From Parus major (taxonomy: Eukaryota; Chordata; Aves; Passeriformes; Paridae): 64,000 bases of DNA. The stretch covers positions 30,222,342 to 30,286,341 of the forward strand of contig NC_031776.1 of NCBI RefSeq assembly GCF_001522545.3, written 5' to 3'. The notes beneath the pieces are model-generated. The model did not search any database and was not told the DNA's origin. It was given only the letters and a program-made list of their open reading frames with translations. This document shows, piece by piece, positions 37,900 to 50,399 of the stretch. The position numbers and the translations under genes are program-made. How positions within the stretch are numbered: position 1 is the stretch's first letter; every line of letters begins with the position of its first letter.

Positions 37900-38165
37900 T
37901 CAAGTGCATTGTTTATATTATCAAATGTCATATCTAATTCCCTGTTATGAACCCTTGAAATAAAATTATGTGATAATTACACAATCTGTTTGAAACCTGA
38001 CAAATATATTCCCAGTACAAATGATTTACGAAGATAATGCGTTGCTATAGCATAATGGTACTTCTTAATGGAAGCAGTAAAGCTGTTTCCTATGCTTCGA
38101 TAACCACAGTGATTTCTTACACAACTACTGATTAAGCAATAGATAATGGAGGCATTTTGGAAACT
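37900..38165. promoter_or_regulatory. Candidate enhancer with RFX-like and RUNX-like sites
   Basis: GTTGCTATAGCATAA (from 38041) resembles the X-box bound by RFX factors and contains the perfect palindrome TGCTATAGCA. TAACCACAG (38101-38109) is a RUNX-type word, and GTGATAATTAC (37970-37980) is a homeodomain-type dyad. Unique, non-coding sequence; function inferred. Confidence 0.26.
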
Positions 38166-38689
38166 ATATACACCACAGATTTATTTCAGGCTGCTCAAAA
38201 GTTATGGCCTGCCTATCTAAATGACCTGTTAGCAAGGTATGAGCTTCAGTTGGGCTGTTTTCCTCGCTCCTACCCAATTTAGTGCCACTGCACTAGATTT
38301 ATGTTTAGAGCAATGCACAGTTTAGTCTCTTTTTGTAAGAACTGCTGTTAATCAGAAAATTAATGACTTGGCTGCTGTGGTGTGAGACATTAGTAATGCC
38401 AGCCCTGCTCTCTTGGAAGGGGCTTTGGGCTGGTAGGTGGTGAGCAGGAAACTCCCCCATGTGGGAAAGGCTTGCAGTCCTGCTGCTCTGAGAGCACCAC
38501 CAGTGACAATAATTGGGGCACAGCCAGTGACATGAAGCCCTATGGCATCACCTGAGTGTCCTCCCCTTGCTCCTCTCCCTCCCACCAAGAGGGGCAAGTG
38601 ATGCTCAAGAGAGAAAGCCATTCAAAACATTACCAACTGCATATTACATTATTTTCCTATCTCCTTTCCCCACCAAATGAGAAGTCCCT

Positions 38690-38960
38690 TCTCAACCATT
38701 TCATCATCATTATAATTAGTATCTATGGCAGCTGATCAAATTAATTGTTTCTTGGGTTCAAATCTAGTACTGGTAAGTTGTTAACTATTTAAATGAGACC
38801 CTCAATTTTCTACACATTTCTGCAGAGGGTTTAGTAATTGCTTTAGCTTTGTTCATTCTGCCAATCCACGCTTCAGAACACTGATTTCATTAATGAGCAG
38901 CTAAACATGACTGCCCTGCTGATGATTTGTTCCCATGCTACCTGGGAAATGTCATTTGAA
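38690..38960. promoter_or_regulatory. Candidate enhancer, homeodomain and E-box words
   Basis: ATAATTAG, an E-box CAGCTG (38729-38734) followed by ATCAAATTAATTG, and the 10-bp palindrome TCATTAATGA (38887-38896) followed by GCAGCTAA. No transposon or coding frame is supported. Regulatory role is inferred. Confidence 0.25.
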
Positions 38961-41900
38961 ATGGCCTAAGCTCTGTAAAAGGGCACTGAAAAATTTTAAG
39001 TGGCAGCACTTTGTTTTACTCCAAATTGCTACAAGTGGAAGAAAAATTGTATCTTATGCGGCCATTTCCAAAGGCATATCTAGAAATGATTGGTGCAACT
39101 TGCAAAATTGTATCTGGTTTCAAGATGAAAACTCTCACTTATGAAGATTTTTCTGAGTTTTAATTATCATAAATGTATATTCTTTAAGAGCATCAGTGCT
39201 AGAATTATAGTCTATAATTAAGAAGGAGCTCTAATCTGTTTTGTTCTTGTCTTCACTCTAATTTTTCAGTAACACAAGGTCTGTAAAGCATGAACTTTTA
39301 ATATTCCAGAATCAATGCCAAATGGACAGGATGAAAGTAAGACTGGAAAAATATATTCTTCGTTACTTAGCACTATTCAATATTTTTCTGTGCTTAGCTG
39401 AGAACTTCTGCTATTTTCATGCTTCCAGGTAGGCAGAGGAATATTGGTTAAGGGAGCAGAATAGAATTGCAGACATGTTTCTTGCTAATTTAGTGAAAAT
39501 AATCCCTATTCCTGCAAACATTTTGGATCTTTTGTTATGTTAGTTTATATATGTTCAAATCTTGACAGATAAATCCTACAGCTGGGACAGCAGAAGGGGA
39601 GCCAGGTACCCCACTGCACAGATCAATTCACTGAAATTCTGGGAGGGTTTGTGATTGAACAGGGATTTCCTTCAGCAGTGCCTCTGCTACTGACTGGGGT
39701 TAGATCTCTTCATATAAAAGGTTGACCTTTCAGTTCCCTGTTGCCTGCAAACGACCAAGAAGCCTGCTAACACTGCTAAAACTGTTGTAAGAGCATTTTA
39801 AGCATCAATAATATAAGATTTTTTCCTTAGACTTTGTTTTGATTCAACAATTTCAGCTGAAATTTCAGCAACTGAAAGCATGGTCCTAAGGAAAAAAGCA
39901 AACATACAACCAGGCACTGTTACCTTTACTGCCAAAGCAAGGATTAGCCCTAAGAGAAGCATCAGCAAATTACTGTCCTCATGAATAATTTTAAGGCAGT
40001 TATTTAAATTAGAAGTAGAGCAGGTGTTAGATACTAATCTGTTTTGCAAAGTAATTACATTAGTTGTATGCAATGTAACTGCAAATGAGTGCAACAGGCA
40101 TTGAAGTAGGTGGGGAGATAAGAGTAATAAGGGTAAAAGCCTGCAACTGCACAGGTGAACTCCATGCATTTATGGATGAGGTAGGAATGGGAACTTTCAT
40201 TAGTTCTGGTGGCCATATCATGGCCAAGCAGAGTTACCAGAGTGCAGAAGAAAGGATGATGCCAACTATGCCCCAGTTTTCTGATCTCCACAGCATTTAA
40301 AAGAGCAGTTTGAAAAATATAAAGAGATTTTGTCAGCAGCTCTGCAGTATTGCCATGAGGGAATAAAGTGCAATGATATTTTGAGACGTTCACAGATGTG
40401 AGAAGGGAACCACAAAGAGTTTGATTTGATTCAACTGCTGCCTGCCTACTTCCCTTTCCACTATTTTTCCTGCACACACATGCTGGATATTCCCCCCTGC
40501 ACTCCAGCTCAGCTTGTTGATGGCAAACTTGGATGTGTCCCAAGAGAGGAGCTGGCTCACCAGGAGGCCACTCCACAATCTGTCTGCAGGACAAGACAGG
40601 TCTACCAGCAACCCTGGTCAGGTTAGGAGAGAAAAGAGAAGGACCTGCTGAGCAGGTTGTAGGCAACATGTGAAAATGTGCAAGAATCTCCTTGGCAGAA
40701 ATTGAGAGGAAAGGGTCTGAGGGAGTCAAGACTAACTTGACAGGAATGCAAAAAAATTCATCTTTGTCTAGGGAAACCAGCTGAGGTGGCTTGAGGCTGA
40801 GTGAGGCCAGAGAGCAGGGAAGGAGAGGAGAAGACCATTAAAATTTCACAATATGATTTAAGTTCATAAGATCAAAGGCAAACCTCCTGGAGAGGATTTC
40901 CCAGGTGCATCACATATAAGAAACCCAAGAGGAACATTGCCACCAGCAGAGGACCAGTGCCCAGAATTCCAACCCTTCATGAGGTTCCCTGCACATTTGG
41001 GGTGTTTCTCCACAGCCAGACTCTTCTCCTGGCCTTTCCTTCCCAGCCACCTTCCAGACACTTCCCACTCAGAGTGCTTCAGCAGGAATCAGATGTCCAG
41101 GGACCAAAACCCAGGTGCCAAGGGTTCCCTGGTGAGCCCCTGCTTCAGATCACAAACCAGCACTAATGCTCTGAAATTCTGCATTCATCCAAGACAGGCC
41201 ACAGACAAATCACTTCAGAACATGTCTGTTCTAGCTTCACATGGTATAACATGGCTTCTGTGAAGCTTGCTTTTTCTAACTAGAACAAAATGTTCTAAAG
41301 GCTGGAGCAGGGAGAGCACAGCTTTGTTACAAGGAAGAAACTGGGGTATTTTTTATGTAGACAATTGACATTTAGACAACTATCTTAAAATCAGAGCAAG
41401 GGAAAAGATTTTCCTCCACATTTTGTAGCTATCAGTGTCCAAAAAATAAAACATTTGACTTCTGAGTGGGTTTTGGTTGCTGTTTTAATTCTCCAAGACT
41501 CCTGATGTGATGATTAGATCAATTCCTGTCCATTAGAATTTGAAATGAATCTGTTTTGCAACTAGTGAGTGCCCTTCTAGTATTTCACTGAGCATTTTTG
41601 ATAGATGGATGAATTTAAATAGAACAAAAATGTATCTGATAATGAAGTCATTATGCTTTTTCTGATTTAATCAGAATATTTGTACCATATAAGTCCATTA
41701 GAATAGAAACGAGATGATTCATATCAGGCTTCTTCAGGGAAATAACAAGCATTTTCAAAAATTTTATACTTCCAGCAGTGAGACTTTCTCCTCACAACCA
41801 TCCACTTCACACAAAGCTTTGGTATGTTCATTGTGCATCTCTACATCCTTGTGGTGCTGTTTCAATGCTTTCTTAACAAAGGTGCCATCACTTAGAAGGT

Positions 41901-42437
41901 GTCATATGAAGAAAAGCATTTTACCTTTAACATGTATTCACAATTAAGGTGAGTGCTTTGAGGCAAGTGAGTAAAGGTATGTCTAATAGAGCTTCTGGGG
42001 AAAATCTTTCTGTTTCTCAGTCACATAAGGGCCAGGAGCAGGCAAGGGCCAGGATCCAGGCACTGTCAGTGCTGCAGGACAACAGAGACATGCCCACCCA
42101 ACCCAGGAGTTTCCCAGGTACTAATGGCAGTGTCTGGGGCCAGGTTGTTTATCCCCGTTTGCCAAATACAAGCTACACCTACTTTTGGGGCTTTTAGTAT
42201 CCCAACCCAAACAGCTGTGGGGCCATCCATCCCTCCTCCCAGCTTCAATAGGTGACCCTAATATAATCCCACAATAGAACTATGCTGCTGGGCTTTCCCA
42301 CCTTCTTATCCCTGAACTCTGTTGATGAGGTGTAGAAATCAGAGATGCAACTGAGCACATTAATGAAAATTCATGTTTACCTCAAGCCCCTTTTTTGCCA
42401 GGCACCAAAAGCCACTGTGAAAAGCAGAAGACCTTGA
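38961..42437. other. No named gene; holds the 224-codon frame
   Basis: Apart from the open frame at 40055-40729, the region has short overlapping frames (for example 108 codons at 40937-41263). The G+C content is moderately raised at 40430-41170. No repeat family is recognised. Confidence 0.55.
40055..40729 (-). other. 224-codon open frame, probably non-coding
   Basis: This is the longest open frame in the window. The conceptual protein is rich in Cys, His, Ser and Leu, has no recognisable domain and no clear signal peptide. It ends overlapping another minus-strand frame (39798-40169) that contains a hydrophobic stretch (LLMLLLGLILALAVKV). There is no CpG-rich promoter or poly(A) signal arrangement around it that I can support. 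Given A+T-leaning sequence its length is above chance expectation, hence its inclusion, but the composition argues against a true protein. Confidence 0.1.
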
Positions 42438-42590
42438 GTCAAGCATAGTCCAGCAGTGGTTAAAACATCGGTGTGTTATCAACACTGCTTTAATCATCAA
42501 TTCAAATCTCAGCACCATACAGGCTCCTGTGAAGTGACTTTGTGGGTAAATGAGGTATTAGCAAAATGCTCAGAACTAACTGCTGTTTGT
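42438..42590 (+). mobile_element. Ancient tRNA-derived SINE (MIR/CORE-like)
   Basis: The left part keeps a tRNA-like head. CAGCAGTGGTTAAAACATCG (42451-42470) resembles the box A and D-arm of tRNA-derived SINEs. A five- to six-pair anticodon-like stem (42469-42474 with 42482-42487, one G-T pair) encloses a 7-base loop GTTATCA. AATTCAAATCT (42499-42509) resembles a decayed box B (GGTTCGAATCC). The right part contains GTAAATGAGGTATTAGCAAA followed by ATGCTCAGAAC. This recalls the 3' part of MIR-type CORE-SINEs ('attaaatgag...aagcgcttagaac'), with a middle segment missing. An isolated tRNA pseudogene plus chance similarity on the right is the alternative. Confidence 0.48.
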
Positions 42591-45484
42591 CAGGCAGTTT
42601 TCAACCAAAAATTTTAATCTACATGTTTCCTCTACCATTTCTGAATATCACTTAAGACCAGTTGCTGTTGGAAGCCAGGTTTCAGGCTCTCAGCTACACT
42701 TTTTATTCACAGAGGCCAGGTGATAAGAATCAGTGAGATTCAAACCAATCTAATTCAGAAGATACAGTCTGGAAGATTGCTATCTCTACATGCTGCACAA
42801 CTCTAAATTCACAAAGCATTATCCAGAGTAGCTCAATAAAACTCTCTGCTCCAGGCACAACAGTGGTCAAAAAAATCTAATCAAACAATTGAATACCTAG
42901 AAAATGTGATAGAAAATAGTGAAATTATAATAATGTCCTCAGATCAATATTACTCTTTCAGAAAGTAAATAAAGACTGAGCAGACGAGTGGCAAAGGTGA
43001 AGTTATAAGCTTCAATTCTTACTACTTCTACAGAAGGGCATAGGGCTTGCAGAAAAACTGAAAATTGGTGGTGCCCTGATTTTAAAACCACTTGGTCCCC
43101 TCATTACAGCAATCAGTGTGAAAGTACGTGAGGAACACGAACCTGAGGCTCTGTCAGCATGTGCAGGCTCTACTCCTGCTCTCAATCTTACAGCCAGAAC
43201 ACTTTATGGCTCAAGCTGTCTGAAATAGATACTGTGGACAGCAGCACAAATGCTGAATTTGTCAAGAGAGCTGACACTGCTTTCAGCACATCTGTAATTG
43301 CAATCTGGCCCCTACCAGAAGTAATTCCAAGCAACCACTTTGGAACAATATTTTTTTTTTCTCCCCTCCCTTTCTGTTTCTAAAGAAACTCAGAGAAAGA
43401 CTCTTCACATGACTCAGTGCTCCTTATTCCTGCATCCTGACAGACTGGGAACTGACCTCTATGTGCACGTGCACCCACACAACAGTGGAAAATCTAACAG
43501 CTGCTGCCCGTGTCCCTGCTGGATAAGTGGGGTCCTCTCAATCTCTTCTGCAGCACTTGGTGAATAACTTCAGAAGGAAAAGTGTTTTCCTGCAGCAATG
43601 TGTTAAACTCCTTTTCCCATTGCAATCCCATTAGCATCCCACCTTCCCACGACTGCTGCAGCATCAGGAAAGCCAAAACTTCTTCACAGCCAGAAGGAGC
43701 TACAGAGACTCTCAGGGAGTACAGATACCTAGGCCATCACTTTCCTCAAAATCACAAAATAAAAGCATTTACAGCTACATCTATCCACAGTCTCTGAAAG
43801 CACAAAGAGGAAATGACAGAAGGTTTTTTTCCCTAGAACTGCTTTTAGATGAATACACCATTTTCACTGAAGGAAGAGTCTTACAGGGAAAACTACTTTT
43901 GCTATCACACCCAGTTAGTGCAGAATACACATTTATCTGTTAAGATATGGTTAAGAGGGAATTTTGGTATGGGTAACATAATCACCACATTACTCATAGA
44001 AAGGCAATTCAAGGTTGTTAAGGCTCACAGCAGGTGCCTGCTAGCTCCCAGTATGTGCTTAAATCCTGCAGTATTCAGTGGCAGGTAGAGGTGTTTGCAG
44101 AATTGACATTCTCAGAATAATGGCATTCAGATGGTAGCATTTCTATTCATTTTAGAATAGCATATATAAAAACTTTGGGTACATTTAACATGAAATCTGT
44201 GCTTCCCTTAAGCACATGAAATTGTAATTTATAGCTTTCGCAGCTAGATTCAGGGACTCAGAAACTTGATTTATTATGCATCTTCACATTGGTTTCTGTT
44301 CAAAACTTTGTTTAGCACCCCTCTGCACAGGACGACAACTAAAGCTAAAAAGCAAAAGCTTGATCAAAGCTGAAGCTGTTTTGTAGATAGTGACAAGAAC
44401 ACTTAGAGAAAGAAAATATTTAAGAAAAAGTTGCCCAGCTAAAGAAAGCAAAAAGGCATAAGCTAGTGAGCTGTTACCAACTGTATTATTTTCTATTTGA
44501 AAGACATCTTGTTTTCTCCAGCTGTATGAAACAAATTGCTGCTCTGATCTATGCTGAACTGGGGCTACACTGCAGACACTCAGAACCACAGCTTCTTTTA
44601 CCACAACTGCCACCATACCATAGGAAAAAAACCCTAACATTTTTAAGGGAAATTGTTTTGACAATTTTTTTTCTCAAACAAATATTGCAAACTTTTAAAA
44701 TACAGAAATAGGTGACTGTTATGATTTCCAGAATAGCAGTTCCAATGCCAATACCTATGGTTTTAATAAACCGTTTGTTATTTTACTGGAAATGTCCAGA
44801 CTGATGATAAATTGTTACACTACTCAGTCTGGATGCTAGACCACATCCAACATTAGAAAAAGATGTGAGTTTAATTAAACTAGCTGTGATAATAACCAAT
44901 CTCTTTCCATAAAATGGTACCATCTTCCCCATGAAAAAACAGGAAATATCTGAAAGGTTTGATTCCATGCAACTAATTAAATAAATTAAGGCCCAAATTT
45001 TCCCACAGGTAAATTTTAAATGCAAATTTGAATTTCAAAATAGATAATCTCAACCTTTCAGCCACATTTTTCCCACAGACAATTTAACTGTGCATCTTTC
45101 ATAATTATGGACAAGCATATTTAACTGATAAGGTATTCTCAAATCATTTTTGTGGCTGTGAAACACTCCACAGTGTACAAATTGGGAAGAAGTTGAGCAA
45201 GCTTGGAGTAATTGTCTCTTCCATGACTTGCAAGCTTTGCTATAACAGAGATCCACCTGAAGGAAGGGGTAGAACTGCAAAAGGTCCCTCTTGGCACTAG
45301 GGACAAGCAGGGCCCACCTTGAGGTGTGGCTGGGGAAGGAGAGCCCTGAGTTCCCCTCAGGAACTGGTGTGGCTGTGAAAGAAGTATTCTTTCCCTAAAC
45401 TCAGTTCCTGGAGAAAGGGGGGGCTGTGAATCATCAAATAATTCAAAACACTAGCGGGAAAAGTAAAAAACATGACCAAAATCG
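42591..45484. other. No gene seen
   Basis: Unique sequence. A 126-codon minus frame at 44284-44664 is hydrophobic in places but has no recognised domain or exon-like borders. Confidence 0.55.
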
Positions 45485-45735
45485 ACTTACAGCACAGAAC
45501 GGGGAGGTGGGGGCCTGTGGGGCCTTGCTCCTGGCAGCCGCCGGCTGTCGGCTCTCTTGCTCATCCCTCACCCTTTAATTTCAGCCGTGTTTAGGAATAA
45601 AGGGTCAGGTGTTTTAGCCAAGCCTTGGACTGGGTGTTTGTGTCCAGGTGCTGGCTGTGAGGGCTCCTCTGTGAGGAGATTCCCACAGAAATTACCGCAG
45701 TCCCACGGCCGGGCACAGCCAGGCCCTCAGCAATG
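45485..45735. other. G+C- and CpG-richer patch with acceptor-like site
   Basis: About ten CpGs fall in 250 bases (CAGCCGCCGGCTGTCGGC, CACGGCCGGG, GGCGCC) in an otherwise CpG-poor neighbourhood. A strong acceptor-like tract (CTCATCCCTCACCCTTTAAT then TTCAG) ends at 45584 on the plus strand, and CCAG|GTGCTG at about 45648 could act as a donor. It is too small for a standard CpG island. It could be a fragment of an old repeat, an alternative promoter or a non-coding RNA exon. None of these is demonstrated. Confidence 0.3.
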
Positions 45736-48700
45736 GCGCCCTCAGCCTTGCCAGTGGCACTCCAGGAAAATTGTATTTCAGAAAGCTCAGAGTGTGCTTC
45801 TGTGGTGAAACTCTGAGGAGCACAGCCCTCCTAATGCCCCAGTGGCCTGCGGATCTCTCCTCACATTAACAGCCCTGGCAGGTTTTTACGGAATTCAATG
45901 CTGTTAAATAATGCATTTCTGAGATCAGGGGAGAGAAACAGCTCGTGCCACAAACTGGCCAAATTTAATCATAAACATTCATCAGAACACAGCTATGGCC
46001 ATGGAGGCTGAATTATTTCTCTCTAAACATCTTGAGCTCAGATCAGGAATTTTGCCTAATCTTTGCCTGGCTCACAAAGCAGGGTTGATTTCCAGGCAAA
46101 GCTTGCCAGAATCCTTAGATCTGTGGCAGATCTGCTACGAGGCATATTTCCTCAGAAAAGGGATGCTCTCTCCAAGTCCTGCCAGCTTTTCCAAGACTTC
46201 TTAATTTCTGCCCTATACTCTGGAAAACGGTCTTCCAACACTGCAAGTTAGAAAGTCACACAAGTGCTGGGGATTTTGGCTCAAACAGCTTCCAATTTTT
46301 GCTACAGAAGTGGAATTGAGGATAGAAAAGAACATCCTTTATTTGGGTGTTCGGGTCTTTTCCTCAAATTTTCGGTTGAAAGTTTGCACTTGGAATTGAA
46401 ACTACATATCAAACCCACACAGGCAGAAAAAAACCTGACAAATATCTGCCTAATCTATGCTTTAAACCTCAGCAATGGAAATCCTACAGCCTTTTTCACT
46501 GCAGTTCAAATGAGGAGACATGGAAGAAGAAGAAAATCCTTGCCCATGGCTCCATCACTGAGGGAAAGTGGCAGATTAGCTAGTTCCCATTCTGAGAAGT
46601 GCTGATTTGGGCTGTATTTTAGCACACCATGATGTATTTTGAGAATCCTCATAGAATAAGAGTGTGCTTGTGCTTAGCTAGCCCAGAACTACAATCTTAT
46701 AATGACTAAGTCATGCTTGCTGCAATTGAAGTTCAGTACTTCTTCCCTTACCTGTCATAGTCATGGAAACAGTTTATTTCTCTGCACATTTTTTAGCTAT
46801 ATTTTAGGTCTGAGGTGTTTCATTGATCCTCTCCTCTTCAGGACATAGCTACATCACCTCACTCTTCGCTCATACATCTCACTTTCAGTAGCCCTGTACT
46901 CCCTGGAACAGGTGCACTTCATATTATTGAGAACAGTGCCATGAACACCAGGGACCCTTCCAGGAGTGCTGTACACACATCAAGCATTTCAAATGCCACA
47001 CTGCTTCTTACATGTTGCAGTATTTGGGAGGAGATGTGCAAGAGTGTAATGTTTGTGATTTTCCTGATAGCTGGAGGATAATTGTGTGTGACTCAAGCGT
47101 CCTTTTTATAACCGTCATTTGTCACTGGCTTTCCACTTTCTATAACAATTTATTTTAAAATTTCAGGTCACTAAAAAGCCAACAGTTCAACTTCCTGCCC
47201 AGTCTCCACAGCAGAATACTTTGCTTTTAAATTCCTTAATAAACAGCAAAGCCTTTGGAATACCTTTCCTTTGTAGATTCGTTTTCCATGTGGAAATCTT
47301 ACCAATTATTGGAGAGAACCAAAATGTGCTGTCTTTATTACTTTCTCCCACTTCACCTTCCCAGGAAGACTTTCATGATCATGATTATGAAAAAGTGCTT
47401 TTCACCATCCTTTTCTCAGTAAGTCCCCTGTGCTGATCAGGTCAAAGCCACCCAATTATTTTCCCTTCTTTCTCTGCTTCTTTGCCCAGAGTTGTATCCA
47501 GGTTTCTTCTGGAGCCTCTGCCTGTGCCCCTGGACAGTCTGTTCCTGCCCATAAAGTGTCTCATCAAGCCCAGTCTTCCCCTCAGATGATGTTATTTGCT
47601 GTTGTTGAGGTCTCAGCCATGTGATGATTACCTTGGCTCCTATAACTGGCAACCTCATCCTTCATTCCTTTCACTTCCAGCCAGGGACTTTAAATGGTTT
47701 TATTGCTCATCACTTTCTGGACCTCAAAGTAGTTATACAGCTCCTTCCTTCATTCCTACTCGTTCCTCATCCACCAGGGTACAAATCACATGCCTAATGT
47801 GCTCGTAAAAAAAAAATAAATGGTTATTTTTTAATTGTTCTTTCCAGTGCTGTACCTTGACAAGTTCACATCACCATCCCTCTTCCTGTCATGTCTTTTT
47901 TCAAAGGATCAGCTTTTCACTCACAAATCTCATTTACTATTTATCAATTTTACAACCAACGATACTCTTCCCATCATCTATATTTTAGACCATCTTTTGA
48001 TTTTCACATCAACTTTTTTCCACAGGTTGAACCACTCTACTCTAGATAATTGATGGAAAGGGTTAGGTTCTTATAAATGTGTTGTTTAGCAAAATGCAAA
48101 TAGTCACAGTGGTTTGGAACCAGAAGAACATACTTTAATAGTTCCTGGCTTTTGAAGGCTGATGGAGCAAAAATAGAAAACACATATATATGTATAGAAA
48201 GAGATTGGTTTTATACACAAATAGAGCTAAGAATTTATAGATTAAAGAATTTGTTCATCATCAATTTCTATACTGCTCTTTTCCTTTGGCTTTATTACAG
48301 ATGAACTTTCTTCAGATCAAAGTCTAGCTTCCTGGAAGCATGTTTTCATAATTTATTAGTTTCAGAAAACAAAATCCAAAAATACTGCAAAATTTCATGT
48401 GCTTTTCCCATGGCAGTTATTTTGAATACATAAGACCAAATGCTGCTGACCTTGTGGCAGTAGAACACCCACTCAATGAGGTTACATTTTTGCTTAGGGA
48501 AGAATAGCAGGATTCAGTCCACAATGGTACTTTGTTTCATTTTTAGAGATTGTTTCCTGTAGAGTTTTATAGTGAAGATGAGTTCCATAATGCAAAGCTA
48601 TGCAAACGTTTTAATCAGCTTGCAGGTGGGCACATCTCAATCACAGAAAATGTTTAACTAAGACTAAGAAAGCATCATGCAGTGCCAAGAGCATTGAATG

Positions 48701-50046
48701 TTTTAAGGGAAATGGGACAGAAAAGAAAGAAAAAACCAGAAATTCACTTTTAAGCTGCTGGAACACCTTCTTCACCTGTATTTTAATAAAAACATCATTT
48801 TGACTACATAGAAAGTAGCTTCAGAAATCATGTTTTGTAATCAAAGAATTTATTCTCATGCTCTTTCTCACCCCTGATGATGTAAATAGAAAGGCTCTCC
48901 AAATCTCATATGCTGCTGAAACCTCACACACACTGGTGGGTGCTTAAATCAAATAACCCAAAAGCCAATGCTCAGTGCTGCTAATGGGGCTCTGCATGAC
49001 TGAGGCTCTGCAGGAGCCCAGGAGCATCAAGGAGCTGCTCCCCAGCTCTGCAGAGCACATGCACACAGATCCCCCTGGCCATTCAGCTGGAACTGCTGCC
49101 ACGCCTCACTTGGCTCAAAAATAAAAACTCACATGATTTTCCTTGAAAGTCACATGAATTACCAAGGTCTGGATGCTTTGCAGGACCAGGGTGAGATCTG
49201 TAATTGCTACAGGAGTCAGCCAGATTGAACAGCTGACAATATCAGGGTATTTGAATATGAGGAAATTTCTCTGATCATTTGATAGGAAATCTCTCTCCTC
49301 AGTAACTGTAGGCATTATGTTGGGGCTTGGCAAACTCTTTGTGTCTTGGCCTGGACCAGAGAACAGAAAGAAAATCCTGGCAAGGACTGGAAGGCAGCAT
49401 CAGCTCAAACCACATTTGAAGAGTTAATGAACTCAAGGAGTGAAGCTCTTAAAGGAATGAATATCCCCAAATTAATAAAATTTTTCATTTCATTAGGAAG
49501 TGAATACTCTCTCTTTTTACTCTACATCATTGAAACCATAAAGACAGCCCCTATGGAAATGGAAGACTCATCTGAAAAACTGATTTCATCTTTATCCATT
49601 ATCTTTCTAAACGCAGCATCTTAGTGCCTGTGCTTTGAGTGTTCTCCAGAGAGCCAATGGGATTTCTTAATGGACTCTGTGCCAGGCTCTGTGTAGCTTC
49701 ACCTAACAATATAAATGTAGCAATTCTGCTGAGGAATGATGGAATGAGGAATGATTGTCAGTTATAGCCTTGTATGTGGGAATCTCTTTTTCAGTGCATT
49801 TGTGTGCATTTGCTGCCAGAGAGAATTGCAGTCCAAATTTCTGTGCAATATTTAAAACATAATTGTGTTTAACAAACCCAGCAAAAAGTGGCAAGCAATG
49901 CAACAGTGAGGAAAAGCCCAGACTTGTTTCCAAACAATTCCTGGACTAGCTGAGCCAGGCAGCTCCCAAGAACCGTGCTCAAGGATGTGTCCAGAAGGAT
50001 GGGGTGCCACAGGGAGCCAAGAGCAGCTGCAGGAGGTGTGTGGGGC
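45736..50046. other. No gene seen
   Basis: Holds the pyrimidine-rich tract at 47440-48055 and chance frames such as 113 codons at 46264-46605. A short duplication GAGGAATGAT...GAGGAATGAT lies near 49735-49755. Otherwise unique. Confidence 0.55.
47440..48055 (+). other. Long pyrimidine-rich, G-poor tract
   Basis: About 600 bases of the plus strand are strongly T+C rich and G-poor, with an A10 run at 47807-47816. Several acceptor-like sites occur (TTCTTTGCCCAG, TTTCACTTCCAG), as expected by chance in such composition. Open frames here are short and overlap. No named repeat is recognised. Confidence 0.5.
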
Positions 50047-50310
50047 TTGGCAGGGTTGGAAGGGATCTGTGGAGATAACTCAGTCTAGCTCCACCACCCA
50101 GGCAGGGCCATCTGGAGAAGAGGACACAGGAACAAGTCCAGGTGGGTTTGGAACGTCCCCAGAGAGGGAAACTGCCATCATCCCTGGGCAGCTGTTCCAG
50201 TGCTCTGCCACCCTCAGGGTAAAGAAGTTCTTCCTCAGGTTGAGATGAAACTTCTTGGCCACTGCTCCTCATCCAGTCCCCAGAATCACTGAAAGTATTC
50301 TGTCACCATT
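50047..50310 (-). mobile_element. CR1 LINE, 3' region, about 265 bp
   Basis: Read on the plus strand, this matches the reverse complement of the CR1 3' end over about 265 bases. GGTTGGAAGGGATCTGTGGA is followed by CAGGAACAAGTCCAGGTGGG, CTGGGCAGCTGTTCCAGTGC, TCTGCCACCCTCAGGGTAAA and GAAGTTCTTCCTCAGGTTGA. A weaker stretch follows around 50284-50310 that resembles the next inward segment (CACTGAAAG). The element is 5'-truncated, lacks an intact terminal repeat on its left side and encodes no protein. It is less diverged than the neighbouring fragment at 50400-50730 but carries small deletions, so it is not a recent insertion. Confidence 0.92.
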
Positions 50311-50399
50311 TTGTTTAGCTGAAGATGTCCACTCTGGGCTGAAGACAGCTGGTCACAAGTTGAAACACTGTGAGACTGCTAATCAGCTGCTTAATTTGG

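Noticed and set aside
42192..42232. Possible CR1 3' end in plus orientation (CCCAACCCAAAC, then GGGGCCATCCATCCC)
   Set aside because: The words are in the wrong order and no other CR1 signature flanks them.
42451..42520. A functional tRNA gene
   Set aside because: Box A and box B are decayed and no acceptor stem pairs; a SINE head fits better.
47807..47816. A10 run as the tail of a processed pseudogene
   Set aside because: No recognisable coding sequence, poly(A) signal arrangement or target-site duplication precedes it.
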